A stretch of 22,663 nucleotides of DNA, taken from NCBI GenBank assembly GCA_001586965.3, contig LUCW03002468.1, positions 1 to 22,663 of the forward strand, written 5' to 3'. The translations under genes and the position numbers were made by a program. Below the pieces are notes generated by a model that was not told where the DNA came from, did not search any database, and saw only the letters and a list, made by a program, of their open reading frames with translations. The stretch is from Sphaeroforma sirkka. Its lineage: Eukaryota; Opisthokonta; Ichthyosporea; Ichthyophonida. The first letter of the stretch is position 1; each line of letters starts with the position of its first letter. Shown here piece by piece: positions 1 through 9,400 of this stretch.

Positions 1-2304
1 TAGCAACCGATTGATGCTAAATAAGAAATGGTTTAACCTCGCTCAATCACGATGGGGTCCATTTTACTGTTGATATGTTCGCCGCAGAACATAACAAACA
101 GGTTTCTGAATATAGGTCGTTGACTCATCCTAAAGGTGATGCATTTCAGCTTGACTTATCAAAGCATAATGCGTGGGCTAACCCACCTTGTCAACTTATC
201 GCACAGTTGTTAAATTATGTTAATATTACTAAATCTACCATTACGCTGTGTTGTCCCTTACGTAACCCGACCCATGGATACGTGATTTAATTAATATGAT
301 TCAAGACGAACCTATTTATGTCGACCGTGAAACCGACACGTTCTTGTATCAGGATCCTATTCTATTAAGAAGACGCCTTGGAAACACACCATGTTTGTCG
401 CATCGGTCCTGCAGGTACCACTAAGTGGAAACCTCAACCGAATTCTTAGCTAAACTAGAGGAGTCCAAAGAGTTTGAACAAAAGCTCAAGACTCGTACAA
501 CACATGCACCCAACAAGATTGTAGTCGAGGTAATGCCGATTGAAACGGCATTAGATCGTAAAAAACATGGAACTAGCTAAGGCCATGGATCAAAGACTCA
601 AAACTCTAAGAGAACCTGAAGCTCGCACTCAACTACTTAAAGCGCTGCTTAAAGAACAGCCAGGAGTTGCGAAACAACTGAAGAAGATACTTCAACAATC
701 CAATGTTGTCAATTATGTATCTCAGACTCTACCCCTCCTGATACTGAGGTTGCCCTTTCCAACAGGACTATGGTTCATCCAGCCAGCGTTACGCAGAATC
801 TGACTGACTTAGAGGAGCTCGAAAGTAGAGTTAAAATTATACATAATTTAACGCATCGAGCATATGAGCATACTTATAAAATGGCTATTCGTGCAGGGCT
901 TGATCACCCGGCGCTGAAAGAAACCATACGTGAAGTATACCGACGCTGTACTGATTGTGAAAAGAACCAGATCAAGCGATACGGTTGGGCACCCCTAAAA
1001 AAGTGTGACAGAAGACCAACCGATGCGCCGAGTCATAGTCGATTTGGTTAAACTCCCGCGATCCAAGCATACTGGCGATGTATATATCTGTCATTTTTAT
1101 GTGTGGCTTCGGGCTATAACTTGCTTTATGCAATACCGAACAAACGTCCACAAACAGTGGCAGAATTATGCTATCACGTCTTTAATGACTTCGGTTTCCC
1201 CGAGTACTATGTTCTGATAACGGTAGTGAGTTTTGTACCGACGTAATGGAGGCACTTATACTGTATCAGGCATGACCCATAGGCGTGGTGTTCCTTACAA
1301 ACCTCAAACGCAGGGTGCAAATGAGACACGTCATAGAGAACTTAAGAAACTCTTGCGTACCGCACTAGACGACGTTGAGGATATGTGGCCTTATCATTTG
1401 AAATGGGTTCAGACTCAAATGAATAACTGCATGAATCCTCAAACTGGAACACTCCCGTTTCACTATTTCTTTGGCCGCTATAGTGAATTACAAGCAACGT
1501 TTGATAAAACTGCGCCTGAGAAACACGCTACCCCGTGGCTACAAAAGATCGAGCATATGCAGAACGTTGTTTACCCCTGTTTACTGAGCACAAGAATCGC
1601 GTCCTACTTAAAGCGTATGACCGATGGAATAACACTAAGAACATTGTTCAGTTCAAAGTCGGCGATTACGTTAACATTATAAATCGAAACGCCAACGTTA
1701 CCGAACTCTCTTCTAAGACGATAGGACCTTTTGTTATTTCCTACCATGATGAGAAGAGTGATACTTACGAAGTGAATAACATTGATGGTACTAGCGCAAC
1801 CAATCTAGGCACTCACCGTATCCCTACCTCCGAACTCTCATTCGCTCGCTCATTTGATTCTGATATACCAGTTATGGAGTCACAAGTCAAAGATATAATT
1901 GATAAAACATCCGAAGACGGTTACACTTACTACAAGACCCGTTTCATGGATGGGACAGTAGCTTGGCTAACCTCCGATGCATTTCGTGAATCTCGCGACT
2001 TTCTTCGTATCTTTAATAAGAAATGGAATAAGCGTTTACATAAGAACACACGAGATAAACGAAAAGGGTTTCCTCAGGTGACTACAAACCCTGACGGATC
2101 TGAAATTCCCTATTTGCCACCTACTTCCTACGTGACTAAACTTTCTGATCTGCTTACCAACAGTGCAGAAAATTGTTCAAACTTACTTACTAATGAAGAA
2201 CAGCCTTTGGCTATTACCTTACCAAATAATAAACGTAAGGCGCCTACATCGGAAATGGTTACTGACCAAATACTAAACGACATAGAGTACAACATGAGTC
2301 TTGA
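1..2304 (+). pseudogene. pol fragment of copy A (Dam-like domain, integrase, C-terminal tail), frame-broken
   Basis: In order, the fragment carries the Dam-like domain (about 50-310, NPPC at 180-191), a spacer, the integrase HHCC zinc finger (HRAYEH, then CTDC near 950), the DDE core (second Asp codon 1216-1218 in an SDNGSEF context), the GPY/F module and chromodomain-like segment (about 1650-2030), and a basic tail. Its ending differs from R1 because a G is missing near 2264, which moves the reading frame past the family's usual TGA at 2302-2304. Frame breaks by eye lie near 65, 270, 350, 390, 730, 1000, 1100, 1210, 1255 and 1530. It cannot encode one protein. All assignments come from motif order and identity to copy B. 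Confidence 0.88.
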
Positions 2305-2430
2305 ACTCGTACATATAGGCACATACTTACTGATAAGTCATGACCGAAACCGTTTTTTACTTTGGTTTTCGCTTTACCAACTAGATCGTATCTTAACGTA
2401 CGTTCGTAGTTCTAAAAGCTACTGGGGCTA

Positions 2431-3027
2431 TGTAGAAATACGGCCTCCGGTCAGTCTAAAATATCAAGATCAATTGAGATAATACATTGGTTTTATTTGT
2501 ATTTTAAATAATTAGTACAAGCTCTTTTTCCAATATTTCCAAAGTGTTCTAAATTCACTTTGATGGCTCCAATAGCCTGAGTATTTGGTATGACTCATCT
2601 ACTTGGACCTATTTGAGACATTAGTAGATGTAGGATATTATAAACTAAATTTTATAATCTCCGAACTACTACTTATAGATTTTGGTCCTCCCGCCAATCT
2701 CCAAAATCCAATAAGTCTTTTTTTTTTTTTTAACTTTTCTTCAGATGGAACTTTATTTATATCAGCTAATGTATTAACGTGACTTACGTTATTATGTCTA
2801 TTTACAAATTAGGCAAGTGGTCATGAACATTTAGTACTTCTAGTGAAAATTATTCAATAAAGAACAGCTAGAGGTACGCCCTGTAATCCGGTCGAGGATG
2901 TGATCGAGGATATTTAGGCTCTTAACAAGAGGCAGTCCTGATCATTCTTACACAAGCTACCACTGCTAAATCCTAACTGACTAAATTGTATTTTAGTTTA
3001 ATATAGTTTGAAACCTAGTAATTTCCA
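2431..3027 (+). repeat. 3' LTR of copy A
   Basis: It starts TGTAGAAATACGG directly after a G4 CTA sequence and matches the other fam1 LTRs. It contains an AATAAA signal near 2856 and a long T tract near 2718. Two changes are private to it. About 14 extra bases sit after the CGCCCTGT sequence near 2885. At the end, the normal terminus is replaced after ATTTCCA by a second copy of an internal LTR sequence (ACAAGAGGCAGTCCTG), so the CA end is lost. Confidence 0.88.
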
Positions 3028-3112
3028 ACAAGAGGCAGTCCTGGATCGGAAGATCATAGGCGGAACCAACAAGCGTGATGATTTGGTTTGAACCGAAATT
3101 TGGAAGTAGTAC
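3028..3112. other. short unexplained filler between two LTRs
   Basis: The first 15 or so bases repeat an LTR-internal sequence found at about 2926-2942. The remaining roughly 70 bases match nothing else in the window. It may be host target DNA or filler added during a rearrangement that trimmed the end of LTR A. No gene is visible. Confidence 0.6.
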
Positions 3113-3707
3113 TGTAGAAATACGGCCTCCGGTCTGCTAAAAATCAAGATCAATTGAGATAATACATTAAATTTTATTTGTATTTTAAAAAAATTAGTAC
3201 AAGCTCTTTTTCCAATATTTCCAAAGTGTTCTAAATTCACTTTGATGGCTCCAATAGCCTGAGTATTTGGTATGACTTCATCTACTTGGACCTATTTGAG
3301 ACATTAGTAGATGTAGGATATTATAAACTAAATTTTATAATCTCCGAACTACTACTTATAGATTTTGGTCCTCCCGCCAATCTCCAAAATCCAATAAGTC
3401 TTTTTTTTTTTTTTAACTTTTCTTCAGATGGAACTTTATTTATATCAGCTAATGTATTAACGTGACTTACGTTATTATGTCTATTTACAAATTAGGCAAG
3501 TGGTCATGAACACTTAGTACTTCGAGTGAAAGTTATTCAATAAAGAACAGCTAGAGGTACGCCCTGTGTGATCGAGGATATTTAGGCTCTTAACAAGAGG
3601 CAGTCCCGATCATTCTTACACAAGCTACCACTGCTAAATCCTAACTGACTAAATTGTATTTTAGTTTAATATAGTTTGAAACCTAGTAATTTCCATCGAA
3701 GTTTACA
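3113..3707 (+). repeat. 5' LTR of copy F2
   Basis: The LTR is 595 bp and runs from TGTAGAAATACGG to GAAGTTTACA, with TG and CA ends. It carries a T15-like tract near 3400 and AATAAA near 3540. It shares the variant ACTTCGAGTGAAAG with the R2 5' LTR (19040-19640), while most other LTRs here read ACTTCTAGTGAAAA. Confidence 0.9.
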
Positions 3708-3787
3708 TATTTTTTCAGTTATTTGGTAGTTACAGTAGTGTACTGCTTCTAGACTGTCTGACATCGATTTACTATCCAGCAAATACT

Positions 3788-3942
3788 ATGGCTAAGGGTA
3801 CTTCTAAAGGCAAGGGAGCCGCTAGCTCTAAGCCTGCTAAGCCTGCCGAGGTTCCTGAGATCCCTGTGGAAACACCTAGCCTGTCTGGAGTTGAGCCTGC
3901 CGAGGAAACTGTTGGGGAAGCAAACTCTGAGGTTGGTACAGA
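3788..3942 (+). pseudogene. gag N-terminal fragment of copy F2
   Basis: ATG at 3788 opens the same Lys/Ala/Pro-rich N-terminus as gag of copy B (MAKGTSKGKGAA...), then an acidic Glu-rich stretch. It is open for 51 codons and is then interrupted by the R1 LTR remnant at 3943. Differences from B are a handful of substitutions (for example E-T-V-G for E-S-V-Q). It is a truncated remnant with no independent function visible. Confidence 0.85.
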
Positions 3943-4139
3943 TGTAAACTTCGATGGAAATTACTAGGTTTCAGTCATACCAAATACTCAGGCTATTGGA
4001 GCCATCAAAGTGAATTTAGAACACTTTGGAAATATTAGAAAAAGAGCTTGTACTAAATTATTTAAAATACAAATAAAAACCAATGTATTATCTCAATTGA
4101 TCTTGATATTTTAGACTGACCGGAGGCCGTATTTCTACA
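3943..4139 (-). repeat. internally deleted 3' LTR of R1
   Basis: Both termini of the LTR are present (TGTAGAAAT at 4139 on the minus strand, and the TTTACA end at 3943). About 400 bp in the middle is missing: the sequence jumps from AGGTTTCA directly to GTCATACCAAATAC. The deleted part includes the T tract and the AATAAA signal. Confidence 0.88.
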
Positions 4140-4268
4140 TAGCCCCCCAGTAGCTTTTAGAACTACGAACGTACGTTAAGATACGATCTAGTTGGTAAAG
4201 CGAAACCCAAAGTAAAAAACGGTTTCGGTCATGACTTATCGAGTAAGTATGTGCCTATATGTACGAGT

Positions 4269-4471
4269 TCAAGACTCATGTTGTACTCTATGTCGTTTAG
4301 TATTTGGTCCAGTAACCATTTCCGATGTAGGCGCCTTACGTTTATTATTTGGTAAGGTAATAGCCAAAGGCTGTTCTTCATTAGTAAGTAAGTTTGAACA
4401 CTTTTCTGCACTGTTGGTAAGCAGATCAGAAAGTTTAGTCACGTAGGAAGTAGGTGGCAAATAGGGAATTT
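4269..4471 (-). pseudogene. C-terminal end of R1 pol
   Basis: This is the last 67 codons of pol on the minus strand, from the IPYLPPTSYV context to a stop at 4271-4269. It shows the tail in an unbroken frame: a Leu/Asn-rich stretch, then two basic clusters (NNKRK and TKRHR) about 13 residues apart, which look like a bipartite nuclear localisation signal. The upstream part of the gene lies at 12128-14569. In B and A the same tail is frame-broken, so R1 gives the best view of the natural end. Confidence 0.85.
4468..4471. repeat. left target-site duplication of copy B (ATTT)
   Basis: ATTT immediately before TGTAGAAAT matches ATTT immediately after the TTTACA end of the 3' LTR (12128-12131). Removing B and one ATTT restores the R1 sequence exactly at this point. 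A 4-bp duplication suits a Ty3/gypsy integrase. Confidence 0.88.
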
Positions 4472-5064
4472 TGTAGAAATACGGTCTCCGGTCAGTCTAA
4501 AATATCAAGATCAATTGAGATAATACATTGGTTTTTATTTGTATTTTAAATAATATAGTACAAGCTCTTTTTCCAATATTTCCAAAGTGTTCTAAATTCA
4601 CTTTGATGGCTCCAATAGCCTGAGTATTTGGTATGACTCGTCTACTTGGACCTATTTGAGACATTAGTAGATGTACGATATTATAAACTAAATTTTATAA
4701 TCTCCGAACTACTACTTATAGATTTTGGTCCTCCCGCCAATCTCCAAAATCCAATAAGTCTTTTTTTTTTTTAACTTTTCTTCAGATGGAACTTTATTTA
4801 TATCAGCTAATGTATTAACGTGACTTACGTTATTATGTCTATTTACAAATTAGGCAAGTGGTCATGAACATTTAGTACTTCTAGTGAAAATTGTTCAATA
4901 AAGAACAGCTAGAGGTACGCCCTGTGTGATCGAGGATATTTAGGCTTTATCAAGAGGCAGTCCCGATCATTCTTACACAAGCTACCACTGCTAAATCCTA
5001 ACTGACTAAATTGTATTTTAGCTTAATATAGTTTGAAACCTAGTAATTTCCATCGAAGTTTACA
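4472..5064 (+). repeat. 5' LTR of copy B
   Basis: The LTR is 593 bp and runs from TGTAGAAATACGG to GAAGTTTACA. It contains a T-run near 4760, a TATTTATA sequence near 4795 that could be a promoter element, and AATAAA near 4899. Family LTRs elsewhere in the window give the boundaries. Confidence 0.92.
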
Positions 5065-5143
5065 TATTTTTCAGTTATTTAGTAGTAACAGTAGTGTACT
5101 GCTTCTAGACTGTCTGACATCGATTTACTATCCAGCAAATACT
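5065..5143 (+). other. leader between 5' LTR and gag of copy B
   Basis: These 79 bases are shared with F2 and R2. No clear tRNA primer-binding site touches the LTR. F2 has a TGGTAG sequence 13-20 bases into the leader, but B and R2 do not. The leader begins with a pyrimidine run ending TTTTTCAG, which resembles a splice acceptor. Confidence 0.5.
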
Positions 5144-7175
5144 ATGGCTAAGGGTACTTCTAAAGGCAAGGGAGCCGCTGGCTCTAAGCCTGCTAAGCCT
5201 GCCGAGGTTCCTGAGGACCCTGTGGAAACACCTAGCCTGTCTGGAGTTGAGCCTGCCGAGGAATCTGTTCAGGAAGCAAATTCTGAGGTTGGTACAGAGG
5301 ATAATTCTGAGGATGACTCGTCGGATCCTAAAGCCTTGGAAGAAGAGGTATCTACTACCGCGGAAAGGCTCGCCAGCGTCCGTGTATCACCTAGGAGTGA
5401 AGCTCAGGACCCCAGCTTGCCCCCTGACCACGTGCCGTCAAATATTGGGGATAAACGTCGAAAGGCTGGAAAATTCGTGGATACGAATGTCGGGGGCATT
5501 ATAACTCCACATCTAAAGGACACTCCAGCACAAATCCGGCGTGAAAAGGAAGTATTGGACCTGTCCGAAAATTTCGGTTTCGCCATCGATGGAGAAGCCA
5601 TTCCATTCAGCTCAAATCTTGGGGCCGAAGCTGAGGACGCCATAACTCGACAACGAGTGGTTGGATCCTCTCAATCTCGACGCCAATTGAACCGCACTGA
5701 AGCGTTCTTGAAGGAGCTAGCGGCAGCAGCAGTTGTGGACCCCTCTATCGTGTCCCACTTGGCTGATATTCTTCCTATACCGAAGAAGAAAAAAAATTCG
5801 GGCCGGGTTTCGAACCCAAGACCTACTGGTTTACCAGCCAGTATGTTTACCACTAAGCCAGTTACCACTGGCGAGAGAGATAATATTTCAAAATTTAATC
5901 TCTATAGCTCTGATGCTACCATCGACCATCCTCTTGACAAACCTAACCCTGTCAGAGGATATGATCGTATGGAACTCGATGAGGCTTACCATCCTCGTAA
6001 TATCGACCCTCATTTGCCAACCAACCCTGGTAATCACGATTTTGGCAATCGCTACACCAGTACCTCGTTAGAGAGTTCCCGCTCTAATCCTGAGGATGAG
6101 GAAGTGAGAACCAGACATACTCGTCTCAGGCTATTACGCTCTGGTATGCAAGTCCTGAGGACCGTCTATTGAATGACTCTGACCTTGACGATAGGAAAGC
6201 GGATAACATTCGCTATCTAATCGATAACAAGAGAAAGGAAATAGACACCATCTTGGCACTAGCAGCCCGTAGCACTGAGCATGAGCCTCGTGAACACTTA
6301 GAACCAAGCTTTATAAAGCAGCTAGGTAACGCGCAGGCTGAGGTCGATTTCTCTACTAATGAGAGTACAGTGGAGACACTGAAGGCCTTCGACCAACTTA
6401 AGGAGTCTGCCAGCCTTAGGGATAAGCAGATGATGAATGCCTTTATTCATTTCTGTGAGCCAGGTGAATGGCGAACTATCTTGAAGGTTCATGAGCCCAA
6501 CTGGAAAGCCCTACCCTGGCACCAGTTGCGTGATAATATACTTAACACCTTTTTTTGAAGATGCACGTGACCGTGAACTTCTAGAGTCTCGCAAGTTCTT
6601 TGCGAACGATACCACTATTCGAGGTGCTCTAGCTCATATGACACATATGAATACTGGATGGGTGGTCGTACCTATACTGGCGAATATTTATTAATTTGTC
6701 AGATGATGGAGACTCTGGGAGCTAACCTCTTTAAGAAAGTCAATGATGACATCATCGCCTATGGTGATTTGCGATCTATGCCTTGGTCTGTCTTTGAGAA
6801 GATAGTACACAAGCATACCAATTCCTCTACTAGAGTACTTAGTACCACGAGCTACACCCAGCCCACTAAGCGAAACGCAGTAGAGACTAATACTGCGCGT
6901 AGTACTAAGAAACCTCGCACTACTACTGAGGGGGTACTGGCTCTACTTCTACCGAACCGAAAGGTGATAAGAAGGTGAGAGCGCCTTGCAAGAAGTGTGG
7001 TTACAACCTCACAAAACGTAATGGCAAGTGGAATGGTAGACACGACCCTGTTACGTGTGCACCAGGCAAGCCAGATTTTGGACACTATATGAAAGAGTGT
7101 GCTACTTGCAAGGGTACTAACGGTTGGCACAAAGAGGATTGCAAGGACTTACCAGACGTCCAAGTTAAGCACTGA
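5144..7175 (+). pseudogene. gag: gag of copy B, frame-broken
   Basis: ATG at 5144 matches the start in F2 and R2. The first open stretch (to 6172, 342 codons) is Lys/Pro-rich, then acidic and disordered, and includes the segment antisense to the tRNA-like sequence. From about 6120 the frame shifts; 6169-6850 is alpha-helical and Trp-containing, as in Ty3-type capsid domains. Further shifts lie at a T7 run (6550-6556), near 6660, and at a G-run near 6930. The end (6975-7175) is basic and Cys-rich, with two atypical zinc-binding patterns, CX2CX14HX4C and CX2CX6HX3C, in place of the usual CX2CX4HX4C knuckle. Gag ends with TGA at 7173-7175, in the same frame as the start of pol. Role: particle assembly and RNA packaging, by family knowledge. 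Confidence 0.85.
5795..5867 (-). tRNA. tRNA-like sequence antisense to gag (degenerate; anticodon would read GGT)
   Basis: The minus strand carries a perfect polymerase III box A (TGGCTTAGTGG, 5860-5850) and a perfect box B (GGTTCGAAACC, 5816-5806), spaced 33 nt apart as in an intronless tRNA. Between them is a five-pair anticodon stem ACTGG/CCAGT, an eight-base loop CTGGTAAA and an AGGTC variable region. The T loop is TTCGAAA. A T8 run (5796-5789) follows, as at polymerase III terminators. Against a working tRNA, the 5' and 3' acceptor strands do not pair, the D stem has about three of four pairs, and the anticodon loop has one base too many. The best reading is a tRNA-derived or pseudo-tRNA sequence captured by the element. 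On the plus strand it is read in frame as gag residues. Confidence 0.6.
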
Positions 7176-7184
7176 CAGTACCAT

Positions 7185-7600
7185 ATGTGCGCACTAGAGC
7201 AAGATTATGAGAAAATGTTCAATAAAATCTATACCAAAGGAGATGAACGTATCTTTCAAACAGTTTTCGTAAATGAAGAGAAAAGTTATGGCACTATTTG
7301 ATCCAGGGGCTGAAGTCTCTGCTATCTCATGCCGAGTAGCCTACGCTACAGATATGGCTGTCCATAACGAAACAACTGATTTAATCTTGGGAAATGGCAA
7401 AGTTACTACTTGCGAACAAGCCATTGACTATGCACACATAATGCTGTCAGATAGAAGAGAAGTGAAGACTCATCTAATCGTTACTGACATGTCTCAGAAA
7501 TACGATTTAATTATAGGTATGACTGATCTTCTCAGTTTAGGTATAACACTCACTGGTCTGCCTAATGGGCTAGACCCGAATAAAGATCAGTCAGATGATA
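7185..7600 (+). other. protease domain of copy B pol
   Basis: The retropepsin-like domain has the active-site loop ALFDPGAEVSAIS (Asp at 7300-7302) and the later LIIGMTDLLSLGI segment, typical of the hydrophobic-Gly flap-end motif. The active-site triplet is D-P-G rather than D-S/T-G, and this residue normally helps hold the catalytic fireman's-grip. The first 30 or so codons are in the frame of the gag stop; the frame then shifts by one near 7270. Role: cuts Gag and Pol precursors. Confidence 0.75.
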
Positions 7601-9060
7601 ATATGTTAAAGATACCTAAACCTCCGGAAGGTGAAGCAAAGGATATGATTCCGCACTTCACCGATATAATTATGGACTTAATTATACAAAACAGGAAGAT
7701 TGCAATAACTGACTGGTGTATGTTTAAGTTCTCTAATGGGTACGTTAGACTTGACTTAACAAACGTCGACTTCTCTAAGTTAAAGTGTCCTTCACATAAC
7801 TACGTGAGTTGGAGACACAAAGACGTTGTCAAAACCCAAATCGAAGATTGGTTAAAACAGGGTCTAATTGAAATCAATTATGATGCAACCCCAGTTAACT
7901 TAGCTCTCTTAGCGGTCGATCAATATAAATCTGATGGAACGTTTAGTAAAACAAGTGTAGTACTAGACCTGTCGCCAATCAACAAACTAATTCCGCAACA
8001 TAGTTTTCCCTTACCTAAAATAAGCGAGATACTACGCAAAATGGAGGGTGCGACTATCTTTTCCAAGATAGACTTAAAAGCTGCATTCCATCAACTACAG
8101 ATATATGAGCCTCATAGGGAAATACTTTTCCTTTACTTGGCAAGGTAAGAAGTACCAGTTTAAAGGTGCACCTGAAGGCTTACACATGTTACCTTCTTTC
8201 TTCCAACAAGTTATGATGGAACTATTTGCGGACCTGTCGTATAATGTATCAGTCTATTTAGATGATATAGTTATCTTTACAAAGACAGCACATGAACATG
8301 CTAAACTCGTTAAAGAAGTCTTAAAGCGACTTAATCATGCTAAACTTAAGATTAACGAAGACAAGTGTTCTTTTGCTAAAGATACTATACACTTACTTGG
8401 CTACAAAGTATCTGCAGCAGGGGTAGAAATTGATCCTGGCAAGAAACAGTTTCTGTTGGATTTATCAACACCAATTACTGGAAGAGATGTGAACTCTGTG
8501 TGTGGGTTTGTTAACTTCTTCTCGGATTCGGTACCGCATCTTTCTCATTACTTAAAGCCTTTCAGTCACCTACGGCTGCACAAAGGACCTTTGGGAAAGC
8601 TTTGGACTAAAGAATGTGATGATGCATTTAAACTAGTCAAAAGTAAAGTAATAGACGCACCCATCATGCAGTACCCTGTGGATGGTGTCCCATTCCAAGT
8701 AGCAACCGACGCTTCAGATCGAGCGGTAGGTGGAGTGCTTTATCAAACGATAAATGGTAAACCGCGCTACATACAATTCTTTTAGCAAGAGTTATAATAA
8801 GAGTCAACGGAATTACCCTACCGTTAAACAAGAGCTCCTTGCTATAGTTACTGCGCTAAGACAGTTTAAAGACTACCTTTATGGAAGTTACTTTACTGTC
8901 GCCTGTGATCAAAAGTCTTTAACATACTTAAAAGATATGAACCCTGATTCACAGTTGGTGAGCCGCTGGCATGACATTATTGCCAAGTTCGCTTTTAATA
9001 TAACACACATTCCAGGAATACATAACCATCTTCCTGACATGCTCTCTCGACTTGTGCCCG
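7601..9060 (+). other. reverse transcriptase and RNase H domains of copy B pol
   Basis: RT motif A is SKIDLKAAFHQL (first Asp at 8071-8073), motif B is APEGLHMLPSFFQQVM, and motif C is YLDDIVIF (8255-8278), followed by the HLLGY thumb motif. RNase H begins near 8690 with ATDAS (Asp 8708-8710), then KQELLAI (Glu), CDQKSL (Asp) and HIPGIHNHLPDMLSR (Asp). All catalytic acids are present. One-base shifts near 8120 and 8780 cut the frame; the second falls in a T-run in the FF-SKSY context. The match to Ty3/gypsy RT is clear from the motif set. Confidence 0.9.
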
Positions 9061-9140
9061 ACTACCAGAAAACAGTCAAAGAGTTATTAGCAACCGATTG
9101 GATGCTAAATAAGAAATGGTTTAACCTCGCTCAATCACGA

Positions 9141-9400
9141 TGGGGTCCATTTACTGTTGATATGTTCGCCGCAGAACATAACAAACAGGTTTCTGAATAT
9201 AGGTCGTTGACTCATCCTAAAGGTGATGCATTTCAGCTTGACTTATCAAAGCATAATGCGTGGGCTAACCCACCTTGTCAACTTATCGCACAGTTGTTAA
9301 ATTATGTTAATATTACGAAATCTACCATTACGCTGTGTTGTCCCTTACGTAACTCCGACCCATGGATACGTGATTTAATTAATATGATTCAAGACGAACC
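9141..9400 (+). other. Dam-like (N6-adenine methyltransferase family) domain in copy B pol
   Basis: Just after RNase H, residues read WGPFTVDMFAAEHN, then a Tyr, a DAF-D context, NAWANPPCQLI (NPPC at 9267-9278), a TITLCCPLR strand and DPWIRDL. This order matches the phage-type Dam family (Pfam PF05869 pattern: xDPxAxxxN, then W-NPPY, then a hydrophobic strand ending P-x-R, then a W). DIRS-type retrotransposons are known to carry such a domain, but this element has a DDE integrase. The catalytic-site aromatic residue is Cys here, so methylation activity is doubtful. The same NPPC is present in A (180-191) and R1 (14062-14051). The function in the element is unknown. Confidence 0.72.

Larger units (their letters stand above)
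1..3027 (+). mobile_element. fam1 copy A, 3' part of a Ty3/gypsy-like LTR retrotransposon
   Basis: The sequence is nearly base-for-base the same as 9089-12120 of copy B. It begins inside pol, at the linker after RNase H, and runs off the left edge, so its 5' half is not visible. It holds the Dam-like domain, integrase, C-terminal tail, a 3' untranslated stretch (2305-2430) and a 3' LTR. Differences from B are mostly single-base indels rather than substitutions. The order RT/RNase H then integrase seen in B places the family with Ty3/gypsy. Confidence 0.9.
3113..3942 (+). mobile_element. fam1 copy F2, 5' end only (LTR, leader, start of gag)
   Basis: A full-length LTR is followed by the same leader and gag start as copy B. 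The element stops abruptly in gag at 3942, where the minus-strand LTR remnant of R1 begins. The rest of this copy is not in the window. The junction could be an insertion of R1 into F2 or a recombination; no matching far flank is present to decide. Confidence 0.85.
3943..4471 (-). mobile_element. fam1 copy R1, 3' piece (minus strand), split from 12128-14569 by copy B
   Basis: Reading the minus strand from 4471 down gives the end of pol, the 3' untranslated stretch and an LTR remnant. The sequence at 4471 continues the interrupted codons of the piece that ends at 12128. R1 was therefore one element before B landed in it. Confidence 0.9.

Noticed and set aside
3723..3735. TGGTAG in the F2 leader as a primer-binding site
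   Set aside because: It is not adjacent to the LTR, matches only six bases, and is changed in B and R2.
4231..4446. Plus-strand open frame across the R1 tail
   Set aside because: It is the antisense of the R1 pol C-terminus and has no independent features.
5795..5867. A functional host tRNA-Thr gene
   Set aside because: Box A, box B and the anticodon region fit, but the acceptor strands do not pair and the anticodon loop has eight bases. It is reported as tRNA-like only.
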